Source: Dictyostelium firmibasis
Taxonomy: Eukaryota; Evosea; Eumycetozoa; Dictyosteliales; Dictyosteliaceae
Length of the DNA stretch: 64,000 bases
Direction: 5' to 3'
Assembly (NCBI GenBank): GCA_036169595.1
Contig: CM069768.1
Coordinates: 4,086,001 to 4,150,000 of the forward strand
Positions 25,159-44,221 of the stretch are shown piece after piece. The notes beneath the pieces were generated by a model. The model did not search any database, was not told where the DNA came from, and saw only the letters and a program-made list of their open reading frames with translations. Position 1 is the stretch's first letter, and every line of letters starts with the position of its first letter. The position numbers and the translations under genes were made by a program.

Positions 25159-26048
25159 AAATACAGTTTTGTTAAATTATTTGATCTTAATTGGGATAAT
25201 TGAATTGAAGGAAATAATGATTTATCATATGATGAAACATCAAAAATTGTCAAGGTATCAATAAATGATATATTTGACCAAGACGATTGATCATAACCTG
25301 TAATTAAGTTTAATACTATTGTACCACCAATAAATCTAAACGATGGGACTTTAGTTGAAAAAATTGACATAAATGGTTTCCAAATCATTGATCCATCGAG
25401 ATCATTTTCAAATGTAAAATCACTTTTTACATAATAAAAAAATTTGCTAAAATATCTATAAAATATTAGAAGAAAAATTAATTATTAATAAATAAATAAA
25501 AAAAAATAAAAAAAGATCAAAAATTAAAATTAAAAATAAATAAATTACAATAGATTTAAATTTGTATACCAAGAAAATTTTAAATTTGTTGAATTTGTTT
25601 GGGTATCAACGTTTGAATTATAATAATAAACTGTTGGTGGAAGTTTACCATATATAATCTCACTACCACTTTGTTCTAGCGAACTAACTGTTGAAGGTAA
25701 AGTATCAAAGAAAACTATTGAAACTTTTATATTTATAATTGTTAATTGTCTCAAATTTGAAAAACATGAAAATTCATCGCCAACAATATAGGTTTGATTT
25801 AAAGACCTTAGTGATAATTGTTCAATTGTTTTATTATGAGGACAACTCACATAAACAGGTGAGCCAAAATTGTTGGAAATACAAAAATTGTAGCCTTGAA
25901 TTGTTGTAAAATTTTTGACATACGAAATCGTTCCTAATTTTGTTAAAACATTTTCAATACAATTATATTCCGCCGGGTTCAGTTCATTTATTTCCTGAGA
26001 ATTAATAAAGTAAATAAGAAAAAAAAATTTAAAAATTAATTCTATCAT
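22511..26048 (-). CDS. ComC-like EGF/TIG transmembrane glycoprotein, copy D
   Basis: Four exons (26048-25549, 25455-25165, 25082-24580, 24510-22511) predict 1097 residues with the same intron phases and domain order as copies B and C. The N-terminal half (exons 1-3) is the most diverged of the set; the EGF-TIG-ComC part of exon 4 is nearly identical to the others. Oddities: the first EGF unit reads GGYYLSD where the paralogues have GGYCLSD or GGICLSD, so one disulphide cysteine is lost, and a Ser replaces the Cys in DQSNITY. The linker before the ComC-like region has a longer Gly/Ser/Asn stretch. Intron 2 contains a GTAT repeat. It is the rightmost array member. Confidence 0.9.
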
Positions 26049-26523
26049 TTTTTTTTTTTGTTTTTTTTTATAATAAAAAATAAAGGAAAGATATTGATTT
26101 TTTTTTTTTTATATTTTTTTTTTATTCAATAAACAATAATTTATAATTACGAGCTAGTTGATAGTTTCTAAGGAAAAAAAAATCCAATATGACCTAACCA
26201 GATCTGGAAAACGTTTCGGCAATATATAGGCCATAAAAAAGATATTTCAGTTTTTTTTTTTTATGCAATTCTTTTGGATTTGAAAAGACACGAATAAAAA
26301 AATAAAATTTTAACCTTTGAAACTTTTTTTTAAAAAAAAAAACAAAAAAAATCTGATGAAAAAAGTTTTAATTGGTTGAGTAAATAAGAAAAAAAAATTG
26401 TAATTATAGAACAAATGAGTGATTGTTTATTGTGTTTGTGGAAAAAAAAAAAAGATTTGTATACAAAATATGAGTAAACATTTCACTAATTTGATCAAAT
26501 ATACCTAAGAAAATCTAAAATAT
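26049..26523. other. intergenic, promoter side of copy D
   Basis: AT-rich sequence between the start of copy D and the 3' end of the TerD gene. No coding sequence supported. Confidence 0.5.
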
Positions 26524-27458
26524 TTATGACGCATTGACCTGTATTTGAAAAAAAAAAAAATTGTTAGAGTTAAAAAAAAAAAAAAAAAAAAAAAAATTAA
26601 ATTAATACATACACCAAAAATTTGACAAAGGAATTGTAAGCCACCAGGGAAAGATTTACCGACAGCGATAAATGACCAATTTTGTGGATTTTGAGGATCA
26701 CGATAAACTTCACCAACGATCATAGCAGTATTTAAACCACCTTCATTAGTTAAATCGTATCTACATATATTTCTGGTGGTTTCTTGGTTTGCAATACGAA
26801 TGAAAGCTCTTGGAACCATACTAAAATTCTGTCTTCTTAATTCTGGTTGGTGAATGGTGACAGCGAAAACCAAACGAGTTACATCTTGTGATACTGCCTG
26901 TAAATTGACAGAGACGACCTCATCATCTCCATCACCTGCACCTGTTAAATTATCACCATGATGAAAGATTGAACCATCTCTAGATTGTTTATTATTATAA
27001 AAAATAAAATCTGATGGTTGACGAACCATACCATTTGCACCCAACATAAAAACTACTGCATCTAAATCGAATGGTGCACTTGGTGTTGTATTTACATCCC
27101 AACCTAAACCTACAGTTAATTTTCTAAGGTATGGATCCTCTTTACTCAATGAAATCTGTTGATCTTTTACCAATGAAACACCTGCTCCAATACCTGAACC
27201 TGTTGGTGTTGGTGGCATACCATATTGGCCTGCTTGTTGTTGTTGTGCTGGTGGTGGTGGTGGCATTGAATATTGGCCTGCGGGTGGAGCACTTGGTGGT
27301 GGGGCACTTGGTGGGAATCCCGGTCTTGGTGCTTGTGTGTTAGGTGGTAAAAATTGATTAGCTTGTGGGTTTGGGTTAGAAACACCCGGTGTGGATGATG
27401 GTTGTCTATAATAATTATTGTTACCTTGGCTTCCTGTTGGTGGTGGTGGATTATACAT
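26524..27458 (-). CDS. TerD-domain protein, CABP1-like
   Basis: Two exons (27458-26613 and 26538-26524) predict 286 residues; the last exon codes only for VNAS and a stop. The first 90 residues are Pro/Gln/Gly-rich ([19 protein letters not shown]...). Residues of about 95-282 form a TerD domain with the typical [18 protein letters not shown] and [15 protein letters not shown] segments, whose acidic residues bind calcium in family members. In D. discoideum this layout is known from the cAMP-binding protein CABP1/CABP2 group, and that is the likely identity, though I cannot say which member. The acceptor TACAG of the tiny last exon is good. Confidence 0.8.
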
Positions 27459-27851
27459 TCTGTTAAATTGATTTATATAAAATTCGGATGGACAATCTGT
27501 TTTTTTTTTTTATAAATATCTAATTATTTATTTTATTTGTTTTTATTTATTTTTTTATTTATGTGAAGATAGTAGAAAGAATTTATAATGAAAAAAAAAA
27601 ATTTTAAAATAAGTGAATAAAAAATAAAAAAATGGGGGTGTGGTGTTTTTGTAAATTAATAAAAATTAAAAAAAAAATAATAAAATATATATATGTTTTA
27701 CAATTTATTAAATAATTAATTAAATAAAAAAAGAAGATTTTATTGTATTAATAATATGGTTTTAAAAAGTAATTTTATAAAAAAAATTTTAGTTTTTTTA
27801 TTATTAAAATAAGGTGACTTCAACATTTTTTTTTTGAAATTATTTTTTTTA

Positions 27852-27885
<34 letters not shown>

Positions 27886-29202
27886 AATTATTTTAAAAGT
27901 CGAATTTGGCACCCTTGCACATAATAGTGAATGTTAAGATTTCAAATAATTTTTAAACCATATTTAATCTTTTGAATCTAATTTCTGTTTTTACCCATTT
28001 TTTCATTTTTTCATTTTTTTTATTTTTTTATTTTTTTTATTTCCTTCATTTTTAATTATTTTTTTATTTTTTACATATATATATATATATACTCACAATT
28101 TATACTACTATGGATTGTTTGTTTTTGTTTTTTTTTTTTTTTTGAAAGTGGAGTGGAAAAAAAAAATTTAATTGAAATTAAAAAAAAAAAAAAAAAAAAA
28201 AAAATTAAAATAAATAAAAAAAAAAAAAAAAAAAACAGGTGTTTTTGTTTGTTTATTACAATAATTTTCAAACTTTCAGAAAAACAAAAATTCTTTTTAA
28301 GACTTATAAGAGGACCCTTTGGTTTTGCATTTTTTTTTTATTTATTTCAAAAAAAAAAGTTTTGTAAAACCTAGGTATCAGTTAAATGAACTTTTAATAT
28401 TGGAGTAAAAAAAAAAAAATAAAAATAAAAATAAAAAAAAAAAAATAAAAAAAAAATAAAAAAAAATAAAAAATAATATAAAGCATGCTGTTTTTTATTT
28501 TTATAAATATTGAATATTTTATATGAAAAAAATTTCAAAGAAAAAAAAATGAAAAATAATATGGAGTAATAATAAAAAAGGGAAAAGGGAAAAGGGAAAA
28601 ATGAAAAAATAAAAACAAAACAATATAAACTTAAATTAATATTGGTTTGCAAGCGACTAAATTATAATTAATTCATTGATTTTTTGAAAAATAAAAAAAA
28701 GATTTGTTGTTTTTGGCGAAAATATTTTATTTTTTTTTTTTTTTTTTTTTTATTTTTTTTTTCACAATTGTAAAAACCAGTAAAACTATTGTTTCCATAA
28801 AAATCAATCTTTTTTTTTTTTTTTTTTTTTTATAAATATTTCATCTCTCCCCCACAAACACATCACCAAAAAAACAAAAATAAAAAAAAAATAAAAAATT
28901 AAATTAAAAAAAAAAAAAATAAGAAAAAAGAAAAAATAAAGCACAAACAAAACAATTTGTAAAAATAAAAAACAAAAAAAAAAAAACACACACACAAAAC
29001 ACAACGGATTTATAATATTTTTTTTCAATCAAATAAGAAAAACAAAAACAAAACCAAAAACAGAAACAAAAACAAAAACAAAAACAAAAACAAAAACAAA
29101 AACAAAAACAAAAACAAAAACAAAAACAAAAACATAAACAAAAACAAAACAGAAGATAAGAATTATTATTAATTTCATTTTTAAAAAAAAAGGTATTTAA
29201 AA
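27459..29202. other. intergenic region between divergent genes
   Basis: Shared upstream region of the TerD gene (minus) and the Rab gene (plus). It is almost entirely A/T runs. A hexamer-type CAAAAA array lies at about 29038-29150, directly before the Rab start and probably in its leader. Many apparent ORFs here are Lys/Phe homopolymers. No RNA gene recognised. Confidence 0.5.
29038..29150. repeat. (CAAAAA)n array in the Rab 5' leader
   Basis: About 18 units of CAAAAA with a few variants, ending about 50 bp before the Rab ATG. T-poor sequence of this kind is compatible with a transcribed leader. Confidence 0.85.
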
Positions 29203-30327
<1,125 letters not shown>

Positions 30328-30507
30328 AAAAAAAAAAATGTATAAATAAAAAAAAAATTTTAAAAAAAAATATAAAAAAAAAATTCAAATGTAAATAATA
30401 ATAAAAATACTAATAATAAAAAAAAAAAAATCAATAAACAAAAACATCGTCATTAAATTTAATATTTAAAAATTTATATTTATATTTTTTTATTTTTATT
30501 TTTTTAT

Positions 30508-31779
30508 TTATTTAAAAAAATCATGAGTATTATTAACAGATGAGTAATGATGTTCAGTACCTTGGAGAGAGATATTGTGATAAGCGAATTCACCATGTTC
30601 GACGAGATCGAGACCTAAATCTTCTTCAGATTCATCGATTTTAACACCAATGGTAGCATCGATAATTTTTAAGAGGACCCAAGTCCAAGCAGCAGCCCAA
30701 ACTGCAACGGAAACAACACCGAGTAATTGAGTACCGATTAATTTTGGATTGCCATAGAAAGCACCGTTTGCACCATTTGGATTAACAGAGAGATCAGAGC
30801 AGAAACCGATTGCCAATGAACCAATGATACCAGTTAAACCATGTACAGAGCTAACATCCAAAGCATCATCGATATGTAATTTATGTTTTAATAATACAAC
30901 TGAATAATAGGATGCTAAACCTAAAACAATACCTAAACCAATTGAATATTGACTATTGATATAACCAGATGCTGGTGTAATACCAGCTAAACCTGCAATA
31001 ACACCATTAATAACGGCAACGGTTGTTGGTTTACCCTTTAACCATGAAAGAATGATCCAAACAATTGCTGAAAAACTACCACCAATTTGTGTACTTGCAA
31101 CTGCTGATGTTGCAATATTACCTGCTGCTAATGCACTACCTGCATTAAAACCAAACCATCCCATCCATAATAATGCTGCACCGATTGTTGCTAATGGTAA
31201 ATTTGATGGTGGGAATTCACCTCCATATTTTTCAAATTCTTTTCTTTTACCGACATCTATAAAATGGATTAGTAAGTATATTAATAATTAATAATCAATA
31301 ATAATTTTTTAAAAAAAAAAAAAAAAACTTACATAAAGCAATAACTAAAGCACTAACACCAGCGCTTGTATGAATAACGATACCACCAGCAAAATCTAAA
31401 ACACCAAAATATTTATGTAACCAGCCACCACCCCAAATCCAATGAGCAACTGGATAGAAAACAATGATTTCCCAAGCGACAGTGAGTGCAATGAATGCCT
31501 TAAATTTAACTCTTTCTGCAAATGCACCAGTCATCAATAATGGTGTAATATTTGCAAACATCATCATAAAGAATGCATATGCTGCTGCTGGAATCTTTGA
31601 TGCATTTGGTGAGCAATCATCATATGAAACATTAATTAAAAATGCATGATCTAAATTACCAATAATACCTTTCTAAAGAATTTAAATAAATAAATAAATA
31701 AATAAATAGATAAAATATCAAGTTAGTATTTTATAATAATAATTAATTAATAATAATAATTAATTAATAATAATAATTA

Positions 31780-31834
<55 letters not shown>

Positions 31835-32163
31835 TATAGTTTGATATATACTTGATCTGGACCAAAAGTTAAAGAATAACCAAATGCTTGCCACATGACA
31901 GTTAAAACTACAATACCAGACATAATTTGGGTGATAATAGAAAGTGTATTTTTACTTCTTAAGAGACCTGCTTCAAAGAATGCGAGTGCAGGCATCATAC
32001 CCAATACTAAAATGGTCGAAAGTAAGACCCAAGTTGTATTACCTGGATCTGGTGCTACTCCACCATCACAATCTTGATATTTTAAGGCTGGAGTTGGAGT
32101 TGTTGAATTTGATGAAGAGGATGCTGCCTCAACAATACTTTGTATTATTTCTCCTGCTACCAT
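30508..32163 (-). CDS. ammonium transporter (Amt/Mep/Rh family)
   Basis: Three exons (32163-31852, 31672-31333, 31256-30508) predict 466 residues, the usual Amt length. About eleven membrane segments are visible. Family hallmarks include GWWLH-type loop equivalents (GGGWLHKYFG), LDFAGGIVIHTSAG with the first pore histidine, WMGWFGFNAGSALAAG, and SSVHGLTGIIGSL with the second pore histidine. The acidic C-terminal tail follows DATIGVKIDESEEDLG, a typical trans-activation region. It should move ammonium across the plasma or an endomembrane; in Dictyostelium the three paralogues (amtA, amtB, amtC) influence the slug-versus-culmination choice. I cannot tell which paralogue this is. Intron 1 contains AAT/ATTA repeats. 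Confidence 0.93.
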
Positions 32164-33021
32164 TATGTATTATTATTATCTTTTTTATGATTTATTTAAT
32201 TGTTTTTTTTTTATTACTTTCTAAATTTCACAAAAAAAATTTTGTTTTTTTTTTTTTTTTTTTATTTTTATTTTATTTCAAAATTTAATTTTTTTTAATT
32301 TAGGAGTCGCTCTCAAAAATTAATTTTATAAATATACAATTAAGGATTTCTTTTTTGAATTCTAAAAATGAAAAAAAAAAATTATAAAATAATAAAACCT
32401 TTAATCTCTTGAGCTTAAAAAGTTAACTTTTTTTTTTTTTTTATTTTTTTATTTTTTATTTTTTTAATTCGACAAAAAAAAAAAAAAAACAAAAAAAAAA
32501 AATAAAAAAAAAATTATTTGGATTTCGTTATCTCTGGGTGAAATTTACCCAGGATAGGAGAAAGAAGATATTTCAACAAACAATTTTTTTTTGTTTTTTT
32601 TTAAATTTTTTTTTTTTTTGTTTTTTTCGTGTAATGAATTCAAAAGAAAAAACAAAAACAAAAAAAATTTTTTGATCAAATTTAATTTGAAACGTTTGGT
32701 GACAGATTTTGAAACAAAAAAAAAATACACATTAAAAAAAAAAAAAAAAAAAATTTTAAAACGCACATTAAAAAAAAAATAAAATAAAATAAAAATTAAA
32801 AAAACACACATTATAAAAAAAAAAAAAAAAAAAAAATATGTAAAAGGAATTTTTTGAGTTTTTTTTATTTAATTATCATATCTTTTTTTAATAAACTTTT
32901 TATTTATTTTTTCTTTCTTTTTTTTTTTTCGAAATTTTTTTTATGAAAAATAAAAAAAAAATAAAAAAATTGTGGGTGAAAACGTGCAACTAATCAAAAA
33001 ATTTGAAACGGTTTAAACCCA

Positions 33022-33052
<31 letters not shown>

Positions 33053-33604
33053 GAACAAGTTATCATAAGTATTTTTTTTTTATTTTTTTTAAAAAAAATC
33101 GTTTTTTAAATTTTTGTATTTTAAAATTTTTTAAAATATTATTATTTTTTTTTATTTAATATTTATAAAATAAAAAACACACACACACACACACACAAAC
33201 AATACAATATTTTATTACAATAATAATTTTTTTATTATTTATTAATAAACTAAAAAAAAACAAAACAAATACCTTCATAGCTTTCCTTTTCGTTGTATCA
33301 ACAAAAATACTTTGATACAACTGTACATATATTAGCACAATTCCGTTAATAAGTAATTTTATTTCAAACAATCGGAGTAACTACACTCTCCAACAATTAT
33401 CACCATCAAAACAAAAAAAAAAAAGAAATAAATTTAAACTATAAAAAAAAAAAAAAAAAAAAAAAAATTTTGTATATAATATAACCTATATAAAAAAAAA
33501 AAAAAAAAAAAAAACTACAATATCTTTATAATTTATCCCTTTATTATCAATAATAATTTGCCCCAAAAGCAATTTTAAGAAAAAAACAAAAAAAAAAAAA
33601 AAAA
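32164..33604. other. intergenic region between divergent genes
   Basis: Upstream region of the ammonium transporter (minus) and the AGC kinase (plus). Homopolymer-rich. A short inverted repeat, CTGGGT...ACCCAG (about 32534-32552), and an AC dinucleotide run (about 33178-33198) are the only distinct items. Confidence 0.5.
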
Positions 33605-35208
<1,604 letters not shown>

Positions 35209-35234
35209 AATAAAAAAACCAAACCAAACCAAAC

Positions 35235-35268
<34 letters not shown>

Positions 35269-35439
35269 AAATAATAAAAAAAATAATAATAATTATCCAA
35301 ATTTTTTATAACCTGATCTTTTTTTTTTTTTTTTTTTGTCATATATTATCATTTTCTTTTTTATTGTTTTTTTTTTATTTTTTTTTATTATTGTTTTTAT
35401 TTTTTTTTTTTAGTGTTATTTATAAATTTTTTATTTTAC

Positions 35440-36119
35440 TTAAACAATTGGTTGATTTTTTAAACGAATTAAAATTTCTCTCATTCTTGAGGTATCTTTG
35501 TTAGCTGGATTTGGTTTTGCTTGTAAATCGATCATAGAGACAACAGATTCCCAAGTATGAGTAGAGTCACCGCTGGTTGAATCAGTTTCTAATGATTTAT
35601 TATGATCTCTATTGTTTTTTAATGCTGTTTTTTTCTTTGCTTCACGTTCACTATAAAAATTCTCTAATGATTGTTTAGCTTCTGAAATTTTTTTTTGACG
35701 TTTTTCTTCAGATTTCTTTTTCTTTTCTTCCATTTCTTTCTCATGTTTTTCTAAGTATTCTCTGTAACAAGCGTAATAGATTAATAAAATAATAATTTTT
35801 TTTTCTTTTTTTAAAAAAATTATTTTCAAAGAACATACTTCATTGCTGGTGCAGTTTCTTTTGGTTTCATTTCACCATCAATTGGGGATAAATTACTATC
35901 GAAATCATTGTTATAGTTATAGTTATTATTATTATTGTTATTATTATTATTATTATTATTGTTGTTGTTGTTTGAGTTATCAAATGATGTGGTTTCAAAT
36001 GAAATACCATTTCCATCAACATATTCTACATTTCCATCGATTAAATCATTTTCGTTGATATCTCCTTCAACAAATTCTTCAGTGATTTCAACGTTTTCTT
36101 CGCCAAATGGATCAGACAT
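35440..36119 (-). CDS. clc: clathrin light chain
   Basis: Exons 36119-35839 and 35761-35440 predict 200 residues. The start MSDPFGEENVEITEEF is the acidic N-terminal part. A poly-Asn insert lies at about residues 52-70. The spliced centre, AMKEYLEKHEKEMEEKKKK, begins the heptad-repeat helix that binds the clathrin heavy chain. The C-terminal TWESVVSMIDLQAK block contains the conserved Trp and hydrophobic positions of light chains. It coats vesicles in endocytosis, contractile vacuole function and cytokinesis in Dictyostelium. It converges with the AGC kinase gene (230 bp apart) and diverges from MGM101. The family call is strong; the symbol is given from knowledge of the single dictyostelid light chain. 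Confidence 0.9.
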
Positions 36120-36440
36120 TTTTAACTATGTTTTATATATATATAAGATAAATTTTAAATAAAAAGTTGAAAAAAAAAAAAAATTAAAAAATAATATAAA
36201 AAAAAAATTAAAAAAAATATAAAAAAATTAAAAAAAAATAAAATTTTTTTTTTTTTTTTTTATTTTGAAAAAAAAAAAATAAAAATTAATTGAACTGCCA
36301 CCTATATCTCTTAATATGAAAAATCAAAACCAAGCTTTTATTGTGTGCATAATGGTTGATTTTTTTCAGCATTTGTTGTGTAGGCAATAAGAATTAGCTA
36401 TCTATTTTTAAATACATTAATTAAAGATTACTTTAAATAG

Positions 36441-36491
<51 letters not shown>

Positions 36492-36713
36492 AATAATTTT
36501 CAAATAAGTAAAACTTAGGTGGATAGAATTAGGATTTTTATTTTTTATATTATAAAGAGGAGCTCGAGGTTTCTATTATTTTTTTATTGGAAAAAATAAT
36601 TATTTAAAATTTTTTTTTTTTTTTGTTTTCATTTTTTTTTATTTTCAAAATTTTTTTTTAATTTTATTTTTTCCAAATTTAATTTCTTTTTGAAAAAAAA
36701 AAATTAAGTGACA
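36120..36713. other. intergenic region between divergent genes
   Basis: Shared upstream region of clathrin light chain (minus) and MGM101 (plus), with an A run of about 50 bases near 36440-36489. No other feature is seen. Confidence 0.5.
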
Positions 36714-37823
36714 ATGAAGAGATTTATTTCAACGACAAGTTTACGTGTAGTATCAAGTTTGAATAAAACAAACAACAAGTCAATTGTTGGAGTTTTTAAT
36801 AGACAATTCACCAACTCAAATAGTTTAAGTGGTGTTAGTGATGGAAAAAATAGTTATACCAGTGGTTTTACCAATACTTTGACCAATGGCAATAAGGGAG
36901 GAAATAAAGTATTATTTGATGACCCAAAATTTTATGAGGAAAATAAATATCATGGGATTTCAAAAGAACCATTCGACAAGGAGATTGCTGATATTTTATT
37001 GGCAGATTTAAATCCAAATGATATTGAGATCAAACCAGATGGTTTGATTTACTTACCAGAGATTAAATATAGACGTATTTTAAATCAAGCATTCGGACCT
37101 GGAGGTTGGGCATTGAAGCCATTTGGACCACCAGTTGTTGAGGGTAAAACTTTGATTAGACCATATGCACTCTATTGTATGGGAAGATATGTTGCCGAAT
37201 CAATTGGTGAACAAGCATACAGCGATTCAACACCATTTATTTCATTTGCTACCGCAACAGAATCTGCTAAATCCAATGCATTGGTACGTTGTTGTAAAGA
37301 TTTGGGTATCGGCTCATCTCTTTGGGATCCAGTTTTCATTCGTCAATGGAAATCTGAAAATGCCACAGAGAAATGGTTTGAAAATTCAAAAACAAAAGAA
37401 AGACGTTTATTTTGGGTTCTCTCAAATGGTTTAGACAATAAACTTCCATATCCATGGAAAGAATCTGATTTTAATCAAGTACCATCGACATCTTCAACAT
37501 CATCATCATCATCATCATCATCACCAATATCACAATCATCAATAAATCAACCACAACAAGAAACAATTTCATACCACCAAGAAGAACAAAACGTCTCTAA
37601 AATCACACCAGAACAAGATGATTTAGAAGATATTGACATCGATGATGTCGTACCACCACAATTAAAGAGATATGCAGGTAAAACTTGGAGACAACTTGTC
37701 GCTGATCCAAAAGGTCTTAGTTATTTACAATGGGCTTCTTCCTCATTCGATAATGCTCCAAAAGTTAAGAATCAAGCAATGGCAATCTTAGAATTTATTA
37801 ATAAAAGTGAAGTTAGTCAATAA
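36714..37823 (+). CDS. mgm101: mitochondrial genome maintenance protein MGM101
   Basis: Single exon, 369 residues from the ATG at 36714 (MKRFISTTSLRVVSSLNKT), which gives a good mitochondrial presequence; a GTG six bases upstream is not a credible start. The conserved core (about residues 75-240) contains LIYLPEIKYRRILNQAFGPG, RPYALYCMGRYV and CCKDLGIGSSLWDP, the signature of the Rad52-like Mgm101 single-strand annealing fold. A Ser/Gln-rich spacer of about 60 residues separates it from a C-terminal segment (PQLKRYAGKTWRQL...). By family, it binds mtDNA nucleoids and supports recombination and repair. Confidence 0.93.
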   Translation: MKRFISTTSLRVVSSLNKTNNKSIVGVFNRQFTNSNSLSGVSDGKNSYTSGFTNTLTNGNKGGNKVLFDDPKFYEENKYHGISKEPFDKEIADILLADLNPNDIEIKPDGLIYLPEIKYRRILNQAFGPGGWALKPFGPPVVEGKTLIRPYALYCMGRYVAESIGEQAYSDSTPFISFATATESAKSNALVRCCKDLGIGSSLWDPVFIRQWKSENATEKWFENSKTKERRLFWVLSNGLDNKLPYPWKESDFNQVPSTSSTSSSSSSSSPISQSSINQPQQETISYHQEEQNVSKITPEQDDLEDIDIDDVVPPQLKRYAGKTWRQLVADPKGLSYLQWASSSFDNAPKVKNQAMAILEFINKSEVSQ

Positions 37824-37914
37824 AAAATAATAAATATAGGTTTTAAATAGAGTATAATAAAATTTTAATTGCTTTTTTTTTTCAAATGATCGATTTTTTT
37901 TATTATTAAATTAA

Positions 37915-40167
<2,253 letters not shown>

Positions 40168-40930
40168 TATAGAATTTTTTATTTTATTTTATGAATAAAT
40201 ATTCGGAATTTCATAAAATAAAATTCTAAAATTATTTATCGATATATTAAATAATTTAAAAATAAATAATAAATAAAAAATAAAAAAATAAATAAAAAAT
40301 AAATTTATTTATTTTTAAATAAAATAATTATATATAATTATTTTATTTTAAAATAATTATATATAATTAAATATATTTATTTATATTAAGATATTTAATT
40401 TAGAAGGTGCGAAATATTAAATTAGGCTGTTAATTTATTACATGAAAGAAGAGGAGTAAAAATGTAATTTAAAATAATTATAATAAAAAAAAAAAATAAA
40501 ATTAAAAAAAAAAAAATAATAAACTAAAAAATTTATAAATAATTGTGTGTTTATTAATTTTTTTTTGTAATTTTACCATTTGTATGTTAAGTGTTATTTG
40601 TGTGTGTTATTAGTGTGGTGTTTGGGAAATTGTTTTTTTTTTCCCACAAAAAAGAAACAGAATAATTTCGTGATTTTTTTATTTATTACTTAAAAATATG
40701 ACTTTGATACAAAAGATGTCAACAATTATTATTCCTTTTCTATAAAATCGTATACAATAAAAATGGGTGTTCCAAGATTAAAACAAATATAGTATAAATC
40801 AGGTACTTAACTAAAGATAAAAGTACTAATTGATGATCTATAATCTAATAAAGCCTCAAAAGAGAGACAGAGAAATAGAGATCTCTTTATTATTCTTTCT
40901 AGTTGTTATTTTCTTTTTTCTTTCTTTTTT
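40168..40930. other. intergenic region
   Basis: Lies between the start of the ComC-like gene and the 3' end of DDX20, both on the minus strand. AT-rich with short palindromic AT stretches (ATAATTATATATAATTA type). No RNA or protein gene recognised. Confidence 0.45.
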
Positions 40931-43387
<2,457 letters not shown>

Positions 43388-43502
43388 TTGGGAAAACAAT
43401 TAATTTTTTTTTTTTTTTTTAATTTTAATTTTTTTGAGTAAAAAAAAAAAAAAATTTTTTTTTTATTTTTTTTTTTTTTATAAAATTTTTATCAAAACAA
43501 GT

Positions 43503-43537
<35 letters not shown>

Positions 43538-43574
43538 GATAGTAATATAAATTGTAAATTAAAAACAAAATAAA
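43388..43574. promoter_or_regulatory. compact divergent promoter
   Basis: Only 187 bp separate the starts of ddx20 (minus) and the small His-rich gene (plus). The interval is nearly pure A/T runs and must carry both promoters. No specific element can be named. Confidence 0.4.
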
Positions 43575-43921
43575 ATGAATCGTTTAAACTTTTATGGTTT
43601 ATGTTTATCAGGTGCTATTGGTATGGGTTTATTAGTTGGTTCACCAATGTATGTTATTTTATAGGTTTATAATCATGGTGATCAATAGTGATTACCTCAT
43701 ATATATAAATATATAGCAATGAATCAATATTTACAATATAAAATAAAATAAATAGCTGTAGACCAGTTTTTGGTGAAATTTTAGGTGCAAATAGAGATCA
43801 AGAAAAACGTGAAAAAGAAATTAAAATTTTAATGGCTGGTGGTACAATCGACCCACACCACCACGATGATCATCATGATAATCACGGTCATGGTCATGGT
43901 AAAATAAAAGGACATCATTAA
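43575..43921 (+). CDS. small membrane-type protein with His-rich tail, 79 residues
   Basis: Exons 43575-43648 and 43756-43921, joined at GTATGT...ATAG, give MNRLNFYGLCLSGAIGMGLL... then a charged helix (GANRDQEKREKEIKILMAGG) and a His/Asp/Gly-rich end (DPHHHDDHHDNHGHGHG). The first 25 residues form one hydrophobic helix with small residues. This resembles the plan of small mitochondrial inner-membrane assembly factors, but no family is recognised with confidence. The His-rich tail could bind divalent metal. The gene is too short for a simple ORF scan; splice phase and codon use support it. Confidence 0.65.
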
Positions 43922-44183
43922 AATAAAAAATACATAAATTAATAATATATAAAGAAATAATAACAATAATAATAATAAAAAAAAAAATATAGCAAAAAAA
44001 AAAAAGTAATATAATTCAAAAAAAATATTTTTAAGAGGTTTTCGCTAAAATTTATATATGCAAAAAGAAGTTTTTTTTTTTTTTTTTTTTTTTAAAAAAA
44101 AAACACTTTTTCTTTCATGATATATATTTATAGAATGTACAATTTTATTTTCATAATTAATTATTATTATTACTATTATTATT

Positions 44184-44217
<34 letters not shown>

Positions 44218-44221
44218 TATT
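43922..44221. other. convergent intergenic region
   Basis: About 300 bp between the stops of two converging genes, with AAT/ATT repeats and T runs; nothing else seen. Confidence 0.5.

Noticed and set aside
28071-29028. Phe/Lys-rich ORFs upstream of the Rab gene
   Set aside because: Homopolymer A/T translations in a promoter region.
36708-36713. GTG start for MGM101 and TTG start (43399) for ddx20
   Set aside because: Nuclear genes of this organism start at ATG; in-frame ATGs lie 6 and 12 bases downstream.
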